A stretch of DNA of 64,000 bases from Parafrankia irregularis (GTDB taxonomy: Bacteria > Actinomycetota > Actinomycetes > Frankiales > Frankiaceae): NCBI RefSeq assembly GCF_001536285.1, contig NZ_FAOZ01000034.1, forward strand, positions 1 to 64,000, written 5' to 3'. Of this stretch, positions 55,187 to 63,845 are shown piece by piece. Every line of letters starts with the position of its first letter. Positions within the stretch are counted from its first letter, which is position 1. Under the pieces are notes generated by a model. That model was not told the DNA's origin. It searched no databases and saw nothing but the letters and a program-made list of their open reading frames with translations. Both the position numbers and the translations under genes were made by a program.

Positions 55187-56476
55187 TTACGGCGCTGTTC
55201 GAGTCCCGCTTTGGGTGGTGCGGGGCAGGTCCGACGCCCGTGAGCCCTCCAACCTGACCCGCAGGCTCTGCAGGCCGCGGATGGTCAGGGTCTCGCGATA
55301 GGTCGGCTCCGGATCCAGCACGGCGAAGGCATGCGCGTGGCGCAGCAGCGTCGTCAGGACGATCTCAAGCTCAAGCCGGGCGAGCTGTGCCCCGAGGCAG
55401 AAGTGGATGCCGAGCCCGAACGCCAGGTGGCGAGGAGCCGGAGTGGGGCCGGCGAAGCGGGTCACGTCCAGTCGGTCCGGGTCGGGGAACACCCGGGGGT
55501 CCCGGTTGGCGCCGGCGACCAGGATGACGACGGCCTCGCCGCGGCCGAAGTCCCGGCCGGCCAGGTGCCGATCCTGGAGCGCGACCCGGTTGGTGAAATG
55601 AACCGGCGGATCGAACCGGAGCAGCTCGTCGACGGCCGAGGGGATCAGATCGGGCCGCTCGCGCAGCAGGTTGAGCTGGTCGGGGTGACGGCCCAGGGCC
55701 AGCACCATGTTGCCGGTCATGTGCACCGTCGTCTCGTAGCCGCCGAAGAGCAGCAGTACGCAGATGTCCTGTAGTTCCGTCTCGGTGAGACGATCCCCGG
55801 CGTCGTCGATCGTGGCCAGCTGGCTGATCAGGTCCGGCCCCGGCCGGGCGCGGCGTTCGGCGACCAGCTCGCGGAAGTATTCGGAGAACGCCGCCGCGGC
55901 GATCTCCCGGCCGCGCAGCTCGTCCTCGACGAGCAGCGGATCCGGGTCCAGGCCCCTGGCCAGTGCCCGGACCCAGGTGTCGAAGCGCGGGTGGTCCTCG
56001 ATCGGAACGCCGAGCAGCTCGCAGATCACGGTGATGGGCACGGTCGCGGCAAGATCGGCGACGAGGTCGAACTCGGCGGCGGCGAGCGCGCTGGCCACCG
56101 CGCGTTCGGCGGTCCGTTCGACAAGCGGGCGCAGCCGCTCCATCGCCCGTGGGGTGAACGCCTTGCTGACCAGCCCACGCAGGCGTGTGTGGTCGGGTGG
56201 GTCCATGCGGATGAAGGATCCCGGGATGTTCTCGGCCACGACACCTGGTCGGATGGGGCTGATTCCCGCGGAGTATCCGTGGCCCCACCGAGGGTCGCTC
56301 AGGACCGTCATGCAGTCGTCGTGCCCGGTGACCAGGTGAACGTCGAACGGGGTCGCGACGAGCGGGCCCAGCTCGCGGGCAGCGTGGTAGCAGGGGTACG
56401 GGTCGTTGCGGTTCTCGAGGCTGAACATGTCGAGGACCGTGTCGAGGACCGTCTGGGCCGGGTCGGGGGCAGGCAT
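55187..56476 (-). CDS. Cytochrome P450
   Basis: 429 residues from the ATG at 56476. I-helix GGYETT (245-250; the usual acidic-Thr pair is E-T-T), ExxR as ELLR (284-287), and the heme loop FGLGIHFCLG (353-362, Cys360 ligand). A bacterial class I P450 that takes electrons from ferredoxin; none is nearby. It follows a tetR gene in the same direction by about 200 bp. A longer frame to 56611 lacks features. Confidence 0.95.
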   Translation of the reverse strand: MPAPDPAQTVLDTVLDMFSLENRNDPYPCYHAARELGPLVATPFDVHLVTGHDDCMTVLSDPRWGHGYSAGISPIRPGVVAENIPGSFIRMDPPDHTRLRGLVSKAFTPRAMERLRPLVERTAERAVASALAAAEFDLVADLAATVPITVICELLGVPIEDHPRFDTWVRALARGLDPDPLLVEDELRGREIAAAAFSEYFRELVAERRARPGPDLISQLATIDDAGDRLTETELQDICVLLLFGGYETTVHMTGNMVLALGRHPDQLNLLRERPDLIPSAVDELLRFDPPVHFTNRVALQDRHLAGRDFGRGEAVVILVAGANRDPRVFPDPDRLDVTRFAGPTPAPRHLAFGLGIHFCLGAQLARLELEIVLTTLLRHAHAFAVLDPEPTYRETLTIRGLQSLRVRLEGSRASDLPRTTQSGTRTAP

Positions 56477-56677
56477 CGCCCTTGTCTCCTCGCTTCGGGC
56501 TCGCCCGACATCCAGAGGCCCGTCGGCAGCAGTACTGCGCGGCGAACCTCGGCCGATCATCCGGGCGAGGGGAACAGGTTGGACCCTTCCCCACTGCACC
56601 CTGCCCGGCATCCTGGCGCCCGGCCTGGCGGATCAGAACCCGCAATCAAACGATTCATTCGCTCGCCGGCTGGTTGT

Positions 56678-57325
56678 TCATGATTCTGTTTCTCGCAGTG
56701 CGCCGGCGAGGACCGCGACCACCATTGCGCGGAGGGCATCGGTTCGTGGTGGCGTGCCAGTGCGATCGGCGAACAGCAGATGCCCAGCCCCGATCAGCGC
56801 GGGAGCGAGCGTGTCGATGTCGGCGTCGGCGTTGACGCGACCCAGGTCGCGTTCGGCGGCGAGGTAGGAAGCGATCATGGCTGCGGCCTCCGTCAGGACC
56901 GGGACGCCCACCGGCCAGGTCCGGCGCAGCCGGGCGCGCAGCTCGTCCCGGAAGGTGATGAGGGGGACGATCGCCACGGCCACCGAGGAGAACAGGTCCG
57001 CCAGGACGCCGGTCAGGTTGTCGGCGACGGTTCCGGTGCCGGCGGTCTCGCGCAGGGCGGTGGCCTCGGTGCCGAGTCGGCCGGCGCGGTCGAGCACGAA
57101 CTCGGCCAGGAAGTCGTCGAAGTCGTCGAAGTGCCGGTGCAGGACGCCCTTGGCGCACCCTGCCTCGGCGGTGACCGCCCGGCTGGTCAACGCGCTCGGC
57201 CCCTGCTGGCGCAGGACCCGTTCGGTGGCGTCGAACAACTGGGTGCGCACGTCGCGGATGTGTACCCCTGTCGGCACCGCCGCGTCCTCCTCCTGTGAAG
57301 GCTCCGATCGCTCCCTAGTGGGCAT
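56678..57325 (-). CDS. TetR family regulator, start codon inside its operator
   Basis: 215 residues from the ATG at 57325. HTH LFDATERVLRQQGPSALTSRAV then TAEAGCAKGVLHRHFDDFDDFL, followed by a C-terminal ligand domain. Both its start and that of the divergent methyltransferase lie within one palindrome (57315-57356), so the two genes are probably co-repressed. A later GTG (VPTGVHIRDV) would also work as start but would lengthen the gap. Confidence 0.9.
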   Translation of the reverse strand: MPTRERSEPSQEEDAAVPTGVHIRDVRTQLFDATERVLRQQGPSALTSRAVTAEAGCAKGVLHRHFDDFDDFLAEFVLDRAGRLGTEATALRETAGTGTVADNLTGVLADLFSSVAVAIVPLITFRDELRARLRRTWPVGVPVLTEAAAMIASYLAAERDLGRVNADADIDTLAPALIGAGHLLFADRTGTPPRTDALRAMVVAVLAGALRETES

Positions 57326-57356
57326 GCGCCCACTAGGGTGGGCGCATGCCCACTAG
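57315..57356. promoter_or_regulatory. Perfect 19-bp inverted repeat spanning both start codons
   Basis: Arms 57315-57333 and 57338-57356 with centre TAGG. Each arm carries one ATG, 57323-57325 (tetR, minus) and 57346-57348 (methyltransferase, plus), so both proteins begin with Met-Pro-Thr. A TetR dimer bound here would block transcription and possibly initiation of both. One arm itself contains an inner palindrome (57313-57323 with 57328-57338). Confidence 0.8.
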
Positions 57357-58218
57357 TTCGCAGGATCAACCGCGACCATCGGGGAACGAGCCTCATCGGG
57401 CCAGGCGGGTCGCGGAGTCCTTCGGGGCGGACGCCGAGCGCTACGACCGGACTCGCCCGCACTATCCTGACGCACTCGTCGAGCGGATCGTCGCCGCGAG
57501 TCCCGGGCGCGACGTGGTCGACGTCCTGGACATCCTCGATGTCGGCTGCGGCACCGGGATCGAAGCCCGGCAGTTCCAGGCGGCGGGATGCCGGGTGCTG
57601 GGAGTCGAGCCAGACCCCCGGATGGCCCGGTTCGCGCGGCGCCGCGGAACCGACGTCGAGGTGGCGACCTTCGAGGACTGGGACCCGGCCGGCCGGGATT
57701 TCGACGCGGTCGTCGCCGGCACGGCCTGGCACTGGGTCGACCCGATCGCCGGGGCGGCCAAGGCGGCCCGGGTGCTGCGGCCCGGTGGCCTGATCGCCCC
57801 TTTCCACCACGTCTTCCAGTACCCGCCGGAGATACTGGACGTACTCGGCGCTGCCTACCGGCAGGCCGCGCCGGACACGCCGGTCAACCTCGACCCGCTG
57901 CGCCAGGCCCTGGACGCCTACCAGGCGCTTTTCACCAAGATCGCTGACGGTATCCGTAGTTCGGGCGGGTTCGGTGAACCGGAGCAGTGGCGGTTCGACT
58001 GGGAGCGCACCTACACCCGGGACCAGTGGCTGGACCAGCTACCCACCCACGGCGGGCTCACGCTGCTCCCACCGGATGGGCTGGCGGCGGTCCTGGCGAG
58101 CATCGGCACCGCGATCGACGCGATGGGCGGCAGCCTCACGATGTCCTACGCCACGGTCGCGGTCGTCGCGTCGCGAACCGGCGCCGTCGGATCACAGGGC
58201 GAGTTCGTGGTCCGTTGA
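57346..58218 (+). CDS. Class I SAM-dependent methyltransferase
   Basis: 290 residues. Motif I is LDVGCGTGIEARQF (about 64-77), with VEPDPRM for the acidic post-I residue, then VVAGTAWHWVDP. It resembles methyltransferases 11/25. The N-terminal ~25 residues before SFGADAERYDRTRPHYP are specific to this protein. Its 3' end overlaps the convergent flavin-dependent oxidoreductase gene by 27 bp. Substrate unknown; a small-molecule target is likely given the TetR partner. Confidence 0.9.
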   Translation: MPTSSQDQPRPSGNEPHRARRVAESFGADAERYDRTRPHYPDALVERIVAASPGRDVVDVLDILDVGCGTGIEARQFQAAGCRVLGVEPDPRMARFARRRGTDVEVATFEDWDPAGRDFDAVVAGTAWHWVDPIAGAAKAARVLRPGGLIAPFHHVFQYPPEILDVLGAAYRQAAPDTPVNLDPLRQALDAYQALFTKIADGIRSSGGFGEPEQWRFDWERTYTRDQWLDQLPTHGGLTLLPPDGLAAVLASIGTAIDAMGGSLTMSYATVAVVASRTGAVGSQGEFVVR

Positions 58219-59157
58219 TGCCTGGAGGGCGGGGATCAATGCGCTGACCCGTTCAAGCTGGTCGAGCTGCGAGGTCAGGTCCAGGGCACCCAGCCGGGTG
58301 ACGAGGTGGCGCGCTCCGGCGGCGACATACCGGGCCAGGCCCGTGAGGACCTGGTCGGCCGGGCCGGTGAGCACCGCCTGGATCCTCGCCAGATCGTCCA
58401 GTGGCATCCCGTAGGTGGCCCGGGCGTAGTCCTCCATTGCTCGGCGGCCGCGTTCGGGGTCGTCGTCGATCCGTACCGAGACGAACAGTGCGGGGGTGAT
58501 GTCGCCGTCGGCCCGACCGGCGCCGGCCGCCGCCGTGCGGACGTCCCGGAGCCCGGACGCGTAGTCGGCGGGGTCGGGCGGGTAGGGCAGCCAGCCGTCG
58601 TACATCCGGCCGGTGCGGCCCAGCGCGGCCGGGGTCGCGCCGCCGAGCCAGATCGGTGGGCCGCCCGGCCGGAACGGCCTGGTCGCGGGCGGGAGGTCGG
58701 TGAACCTGAGGAGCTCGCCGTGGAAGGAGCCGGCGCCGTTCCACAACGCCCGCCACAACGCGACCGTCTCGTCCAGTCGGGTGAAGCGCCGTTCCCACGG
58801 CACCTCAGACAGGTCGTAGAACGGGCGGCCGAACGGGCCGGGGAAGCCGGCGCCCACCGCCACCGTGAGCCGCCCGCCGGAGAGCAGGTCGATCGACGCC
58901 AGGGACTGCGCGGCCTGGACCGGCCTGCGCAGGAACGGCAGCAGCGCGCCCGTTCCCAGGGCCACGGCCTCGGTCGCGGGGGCGAGCGCGGCCAACATCG
59001 TCAGCGCTTCGATGCGTGGGCTGATCAGCGTGTCGTTGACGAAGAGCGAGGTGAAACCGAGGCCTTCGGCCCGGCGCCCGAAGGCGACCAGCTCGCGGGG
59101 ATCATCGCCTGGGCCCCACTGGGAGGCGCCGGTCGGAAGCAGTACGCCGATGTTCAT
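58192..59157 (-). CDS. LLM-class flavin-dependent oxidoreductase
   Basis: 321 residues from the ATG at 59157. NIGVLLPTGA, FGRRAEGLGFTSLFVNDTLI and PIWLGGATPAALGRTGRMYDGWLPY match the luciferase-like monooxygenase fold using FMN or F420. Likely oxidises or reduces a small molecule; F420 use is common in Actinobacteria. Divergent from an MmyB-type regulator (90 bp apart) and convergent with the methyltransferase. Confidence 0.9.
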   Translation of the reverse strand: MNIGVLLPTGASQWGPGDDPRELVAFGRRAEGLGFTSLFVNDTLISPRIEALTMLAALAPATEAVALGTGALLPFLRRPVQAAQSLASIDLLSGGRLTVAVGAGFPGPFGRPFYDLSEVPWERRFTRLDETVALWRALWNGAGSFHGELLRFTDLPPATRPFRPGGPPIWLGGATPAALGRTGRMYDGWLPYPPDPADYASGLRDVRTAAAGAGRADGDITPALFVSVRIDDDPERGRRAMEDYARATYGMPLDDLARIQAVLTGPADQVLTGLARYVAAGARHLVTRLGALDLTSQLDQLERVSALIPALQASTDHELAL

Positions 59158-59247
59158 GGCGACGATGCTCGCGGCCGCGTGGTGCGGCAACAATTCCCGG
59201 CAGGGAATGCCCAGCGGCGATACCCAGGCGGGGAAGGCCGTCGGGGA

Positions 59248-60081
59248 ATGCCCGGGAGCCGTCGCCGGTACAACAGATCCGTGGACTTTCCCCGCGCGCT
59301 CCGCGACCGCCGTACCCACCGGCGTCTCAGCCAGCTGGATCTGGCGCTGCGGGCGGGAACCACCCAGCGCCATCTCAGCTTCATCGAGTCGGGCAGATCC
59401 GTCCCCGGCCGGAACATGGTTCTGCGCCTGGCCGAATCACTCGAACTGCCGTTGCGGGAGCGTAACGAGCTGCTGGCCGCCGGATACGCGCCCGTCTACC
59501 CGGAGAGCTCGCTCGACGACCCGGCGCTGGCCCCGGTGCGCGCGGCGATCGAGCACATCGTTCGTGGGCACCTGCCATACCCGGCACTGGTCGTCGACCG
59601 CAACGGTGACCTGATCGCGGCGAACGACACGTTCGACCTGATCACCGAGGGTGCGGCGCCCGAGCTGGTCGGCCCGGGAAAGAACGTCTACCGGCTCGCG
59701 CTGCATCCCGACGGCATCGCGCCGCGGATACGCAACCTCGCCGAATGGGCGCGGCACATCCTGGCGCGCCTGGGCCATCTGACGCGGCTGCGCGCCGAAC
59801 TCGCCGGCTACGTTCCCGAGCTGGCGCCGTCGGACGGGTCTCTCGGTTTCGCGGTTCCGCTCCACCTGGGGTCATCACGCGGTGAGCTGCGCCTGATGAC
59901 GACCGTGACGTCCTTCGCCACCGCCGTCGATGTGACCCTCGCGGAGCTGAAGCTGGAGGCGTTCCTGCCGGTCGACACCGCGACGGCAGCGGCTCTCTCC
60001 GCAGCCGCTCTCTCCGCAGCCGCTCTCTCCGCAGCCGCTCCCTCGGTAGCCGCCCTCTCGGCGGCTACCGAGGCCGGCTGA
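59248..60081 (+). CDS. XRE-HTH regulator with MmyB-like ligand domain
   Basis: 277 residues. HTH ALRDRRTHRRLSQLDLALRAG then QRHLSFIESGRSVPGRNMVL, followed by the MmyB-type domain HLPYPALVVDRNGDLIAAND and LALHPDGIAPRIRNLAEWARHIL. Members often control nearby oxidoreductase genes, here the LLM enzyme. The C-terminus is a stretch of 18-bp repeats (AALSAA). A GTG at 59281 is an alternative start. Confidence 0.87.
   Translation: MPGSRRRYNRSVDFPRALRDRRTHRRLSQLDLALRAGTTQRHLSFIESGRSVPGRNMVLRLAESLELPLRERNELLAAGYAPVYPESSLDDPALAPVRAAIEHIVRGHLPYPALVVDRNGDLIAANDTFDLITEGAAPELVGPGKNVYRLALHPDGIAPRIRNLAEWARHILARLGHLTRLRAELAGYVPELAPSDGSLGFAVPLHLGSSRGELRLMTTVTSFATAVDVTLAELKLEAFLPVDTATAAALSAAALSAAALSAAAPSVAALSAATEAG
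59988..60071 (+). repeat. 18-bp repeats at the regulator's 3' end
   Basis: The units GCGGCTCTCTCCGCAGCC-like recur three to four times and encode AALSAA. They affect only the last ~30 residues. Confidence 0.75.
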
Positions 60082-60291
60082 GGCTTTCCGGGCCGGGTGT
60101 GGCACACACGCACTCGCTGTTGCCGCGATGTTGCGTAGCGGCGCCGAACGTTGGGGAAAGTTTTGGGCTGGCACGTAAACCTGGCCGCACCGAAGTCGCT
60201 CTTAGGAGGTGGAAACAGCCGAAGGGCAGCTGGGGTACCCGGTGGGTGATGTCACCGCCACCAGCGCCCACCAGAGCAGCAGGAGGCGTCG

Positions 60292-61281
60292 ATGGCGGAA
60301 CGTCCTGACAGCCCGTCCCTCATCCGATCGCGGTGGCATCCCTCGGGGCGGCGGCTGACCCGCGCCCTCGGCAGGCTGACGGCGGTGGCCCTGGTCGGGC
60401 TGGTGACCGCCACAGCCGCGGGCCCGGCGTCGGCTGCCGGCCCCGGCGGTGGCGGCCCTGGCGGTGGTGGCGGCCGGACGTCGGCTCCGACCGTGGACGG
60501 GGTGAAGGTCGGCTGGCTGCCCAGGGGCGTCAGCCTCGTCGATGTGCAGCCGACCACACGGATCGGCAGGAATGTCATCGTCGCCCGTTTCGAGGGCGCT
60601 GACACCCGCGTTTCGCTGACCATCCAGCGGGAGACACCGGACGCCACGCTCGATGAAGTGGCCAGCGCCTACGCCCAGTACTACCCCGCGCAGTATCTGG
60701 GACGGATCGCGCTGCGCGGCACCGAAGCCGTCACCCTGCGGGCCAGCAGCGGCGGAATCAACGAGCTGACCTGGGTCGAAGGTGACCCGTCCGTGGTGCT
60801 GACCGTCGGCGGCTCCGTCGGTGGGATCAAGACCCCCACGGTGGGCCCGCTGCCCGAGGCCGACCTGCTCCGCATCGCGGGTTCGCTCACCGTCGGCCCG
60901 GCTCCGGCGCAGACGGCCTGGCAGAAGGCGTCGGAACCGCGGATCAGGGCTGCCTTCCCGGCTGCCCTCAACAGCTCCGAGGCCCCGCCGCGGGTTCCGC
61001 TGGCCGCCGTCGAGAACGGCCAGCGCCTGGTCAGCCTCCTGGAGCAGTTCCGGGCCACCTACCCGGGCCTGACCGCGCAGATCACCGTGAACCAGGTCTA
61101 CGTCTGGGCGCATGACCGTGCCTCGGTCACCTTCACCATCGCCTACAGCTACGGGGGCTTTTCCGGTTCGATCGGTAGCAGCGGCCAGGCAGTGTTCGAC
61201 CACGGCTCCTGGAAGGTCTCGGAGCAGACCTACCGCAACGTGCTCGGACTTGCGTCCGGGCTCGGAGGTGCTGTGGCGTAG
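60292..61281 (+). CDS. Secreted protein linked to a SigE-type sigma factor
   Basis: 329 residues from the ATG at 60292 (AGGAGG ahead). A signal peptide with cleavage near ASA (48), a Gly-rich linker, then two domains. The C-terminal part ASVTFTIAYSYGGFSGSIGSSG, HGSWKVSEQTYRNVLGLA resembles the C-terminal part of the membrane protein at 62029-62895. It may be the cargo or sensor of the adjacent sigma factor system. Function unknown. Confidence 0.78.
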   Translation: MAERPDSPSLIRSRWHPSGRRLTRALGRLTAVALVGLVTATAAGPASAAGPGGGGPGGGGGRTSAPTVDGVKVGWLPRGVSLVDVQPTTRIGRNVIVARFEGADTRVSLTIQRETPDATLDEVASAYAQYYPAQYLGRIALRGTEAVTLRASSGGINELTWVEGDPSVVLTVGGSVGGIKTPTVGPLPEADLLRIAGSLTVGPAPAQTAWQKASEPRIRAAFPAALNSSEAPPRVPLAAVENGQRLVSLLEQFRATYPGLTAQITVNQVYVWAHDRASVTFTIAYSYGGFSGSIGSSGQAVFDHGSWKVSEQTYRNVLGLASGLGGAVA

Positions 61282-61510
61282 CCCGCTGACCAGCGGTTTC
61301 CGGAGGTCATGCGGCCATGATGCGCCGCGCCGCCGGAGCCGGTGACTGCCTGACCGCTCGTCGGCGACGCGCGCGAACCCCGCGCCGCCGGCGACTCACA
61401 GTCGGCTCAGCGTGCCCGCGGGGGCGACGGTCCGCATCACGGCGGACCGTCGCCCCGTCGCCGTCCACGCGGCGGAACCGGGCCGCCGGGCCCATCGATG
61501 GGGGCACTCG

Positions 61511-62029
61511 ATGGACGGGGCGTCCTACGAGTCGTTCGAGGATTTCATCACCGCCTCGGCAGACCGTTTGATGAGGACCGCCTTTTTGCTCACCGGCAAC
61601 CGCCATGCGGCCGAGGACCTGCTGCAGGGCGCCCTGGAACGCACCTATCAGCGATGGGACCGGGACCGGATCGTCACACCGGAGGCCTACGTCCGCCGGG
61701 TGATGGTGAACGCGGCCTCGCGCCGTTGGCGGTCACGGCAGTTCTTCCGGGAGGTGCCGCTGGACGCCGCCGCCGAAAAGGCCGACGCGTCCAGCGCGCC
61801 GGAGCTCGGATTACGGGACCAGGTGCTGCGTGCGCTGCACGAACTGCCGAAACGGCAACGTGCCGTGGTCGTCCTGCGTTATTACGACGACCTGTCGGAA
61901 GCGGCGGTCGCCGAGATCCTCGGCTGCAGCGTGGGCGCGGTCAAATCCCACGCGTCACGGGCGCTGGCCCGGCTGCGGACGAGCCAGCATCTGGGAGATA
62001 TCCGCGTCCGAAGCGAGAGGGGGCACTGA
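61511..62029 (+). CDS. SigE-family RNA polymerase sigma factor
   Basis: 172 residues from the ATG at 61511. Region 2 is ADRLMRTAFLLTGNRHAAEDLL then QGALERTYQRWDR; region 4 is LPKRQRAVVVLRYYDDLSEAAVAEILGCSVGAVKSHASRALARL. This is the actinobacterial SigE-type ECF group. Its stop overlaps the start of the next gene (TGATG). In this family the membrane protein downstream usually antagonises it. Confidence 0.92.
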   Translation: MDGASYESFEDFITASADRLMRTAFLLTGNRHAAEDLLQGALERTYQRWDRDRIVTPEAYVRRVMVNAASRRWRSRQFFREVPLDAAAEKADASSAPELGLRDQVLRALHELPKRQRAVVVLRYYDDLSEAAVAEILGCSVGAVKSHASRALARLRTSQHLGDIRVRSERGH

Positions 62030-62895
62030 TGCCAGCCGAGCCGGCAGATGACGATCGTCCCGGCTCCGGGCCGCGTTCGCAGGTGCGCTCCGGGCGGCAT
62101 GCCGCGCGTCGTTCAGGGCGGCGTTCCAGATCGGGTTCCGGGGCCGGCTCCAGCCAGCCTCCCGTACCTGATCCGGTCTTCGAGCAGACGTTGCGTGAGC
62201 TCTTCGACCGGGCCACTCAGTCCGTCACGGCACCGCCTGGACTGGCCGCCAGAGTGTGCACTCCCGTGCGACCGGGCCGCCCTGGGCGGCGAATGGCGCT
62301 CGCGCTTGGCGCCGTGGTGCTGGCGACGAGCGGCGTGATCCTCGGCAGCGTGACCGTCGTCCGGGACCTCATTCCTGACCGGGGTGCGTACTCCATCGCA
62401 TCAGCGGACGGCAGCACGAGCCCGGGGCCGGCCACCGGGGAGGTCGTACATCCGGATGCGGCGGCGACCAGCGCGGTGTCCACCCCACCGGTGTTCTCCG
62501 GCCCACCGGTGTTCTCCGCTCCGCAGCCCTCCTACGCCCAGCCGGACCAGGCCACGATCGACGAGATCACGACCGCGTTCACCAAGGCCTTCGATGCTTC
62601 CGGCGAGATCGGCGCCGGGTTGGCCTATGTCCAGAACGGCGAGAGCTACCACGACATGGCCGTTCAGTGGAGGCAGCGCTATCCGGGTGTCGCCGCAAGC
62701 CTCAAGGTATCGCCTGAGAACATCAGACTGACCGCCAGCGACCAGGCCGCGGTGAGCCTCCTCATCACCCACTCCGACCCCACGCTCGGTGCGAAGTGGG
62801 GGTACGAGATCAGGCGGGAGGCGAGCGCCGTCCGCATCGCCGGCCGTTGGCTGGTCAGCGCCAGCACGTACTCGTTTCTCGTCGGAACCTCCTGA
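62029..62895 (+). CDS. Single-TM partner of the SigE-family sigma factor
   Basis: 288 residues. A basic cytoplasmic domain (1-89) with LRELFDRATQSVTAPPGLAARV, one TM helix (~90-110), and an extracytoplasmic domain with QATIDEITTAFTKAFD and a final ASTYSFLVG. Gene order (sigma then TM protein) suggests an anti-sigma role, but there is no HxxxCxxC zinc motif. Its outer domain resembles the secreted protein at 60292-61281. Confidence 0.7.
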   Translation: MPAEPADDDRPGSGPRSQVRSGRHAARRSGRRSRSGSGAGSSQPPVPDPVFEQTLRELFDRATQSVTAPPGLAARVCTPVRPGRPGRRMALALGAVVLATSGVILGSVTVVRDLIPDRGAYSIASADGSTSPGPATGEVVHPDAAATSAVSTPPVFSGPPVFSAPQPSYAQPDQATIDEITTAFTKAFDASGEIGAGLAYVQNGESYHDMAVQWRQRYPGVAASLKVSPENIRLTASDQAAVSLLITHSDPTLGAKWGYEIRREASAVRIAGRWLVSASTYSFLVGTS

Positions 62896-62987
62896 GCCGA
62901 GGGCCGGGGCCGACGGGCTGGTTCGGCCGGTCGAGGCCGAGGCGGCGACGATACCCATGCCCAAGGCTGGCCCGGCCACGCCGCCCG

Positions 62988-63845
62988 TCATCCCAGATGC
63001 GCGGCCTCGGGCGTCGTGGGTCCCGGTGTGAGCCAGCGTTCGCGGTATTCCGACGGGCTCTCCCCGGTCCAGGTGCGGAAGGCGCGGGCGAGCGCGCTGC
63101 CGCTGCCGAACCCCACCTCGACGGCGATCTCGCCGACCGACATCGTCGATGTACTGAGCATGGCCATGGCCCGGAACAGCCGCGCCTGCCGCAGATGGTC
63201 CCGCCACGTCTGGCCGAGCACCGCCGCGAATCGGCGCCGCAGCGCGCGCTCGGAGATGCCGACGGCCCGGCACACCGAGACCGCGTCGGCGTCGGCGAGG
63301 TGGCCCGCCGTGTAGGCGATCACGTCCTGGACGATCACGTCGTCGCAGATCGGCAGGGACAGCGGTGCCGTGTGGGCGAGCTGCTGGCGGACGACCCCGG
63401 CCAGCGCGTGGAAGAAGATGCCGGCCTCGGCGGCGTCATCCGTCGCCCCGCTTTCCCCGCACGCCCCGCTCGCCCTGCTCTCACCGTGAATGGGCCACCG
63501 CACCGCGTACCGCATCATCTCCCGCAGCACCGGCGGTACGGCGATGATGGCCGTTCGTGTCTGTGGGAAGGCGAACTCCGCGGGGTCGAAGAAGACCGCG
63601 ATCGTGGTCACGTCCCGCAGTAACGGCGCATGTTCGACGCCGGCCGGAATCCACGCCGCGTGCAGGGGCGGCAGAAGGTAATGCGTCTGCGGGGTGTAAA
63701 TCTCGGCCAGGCCGTCGACGGCGTACTCGATCTCGTGCAGGTCATGCCGATGCCAGTAGGAAATCGGTTCGGTCGCGCGATGTTCCACGGTACCGGCGGT
63801 GACCGTCACGCTCCGGCGCATCGGTATCAGTGGCGCGTCGGGCAC
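62988..63845 (-). CDS. AraC family transcriptional regulator
   Basis: 285 residues from the GTG at 63845. An N-terminal cupin-like arm (WHRHDLHEIEYAVDGLAEIYTPQTHYLLPP) and two C-terminal HTHs, AVSVCRAVGISERALRRRFAAVLG and MSVGEIAVEVGFGSGSALARAFRTWTGESPSEY. Effector and targets unknown; no gene of an obvious regulon is next to it on the right within the window. Confidence 0.92.
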   Translation of the reverse strand: MPDAPLIPMRRSVTVTAGTVEHRATEPISYWHRHDLHEIEYAVDGLAEIYTPQTHYLLPPLHAAWIPAGVEHAPLLRDVTTIAVFFDPAEFAFPQTRTAIIAVPPVLREMMRYAVRWPIHGESRASGACGESGATDDAAEAGIFFHALAGVVRQQLAHTAPLSLPICDDVIVQDVIAYTAGHLADADAVSVCRAVGISERALRRRFAAVLGQTWRDHLRQARLFRAMAMLSTSTMSVGEIAVEVGFGSGSALARAFRTWTGESPSEYRERWLTPGPTTPEAAHLG

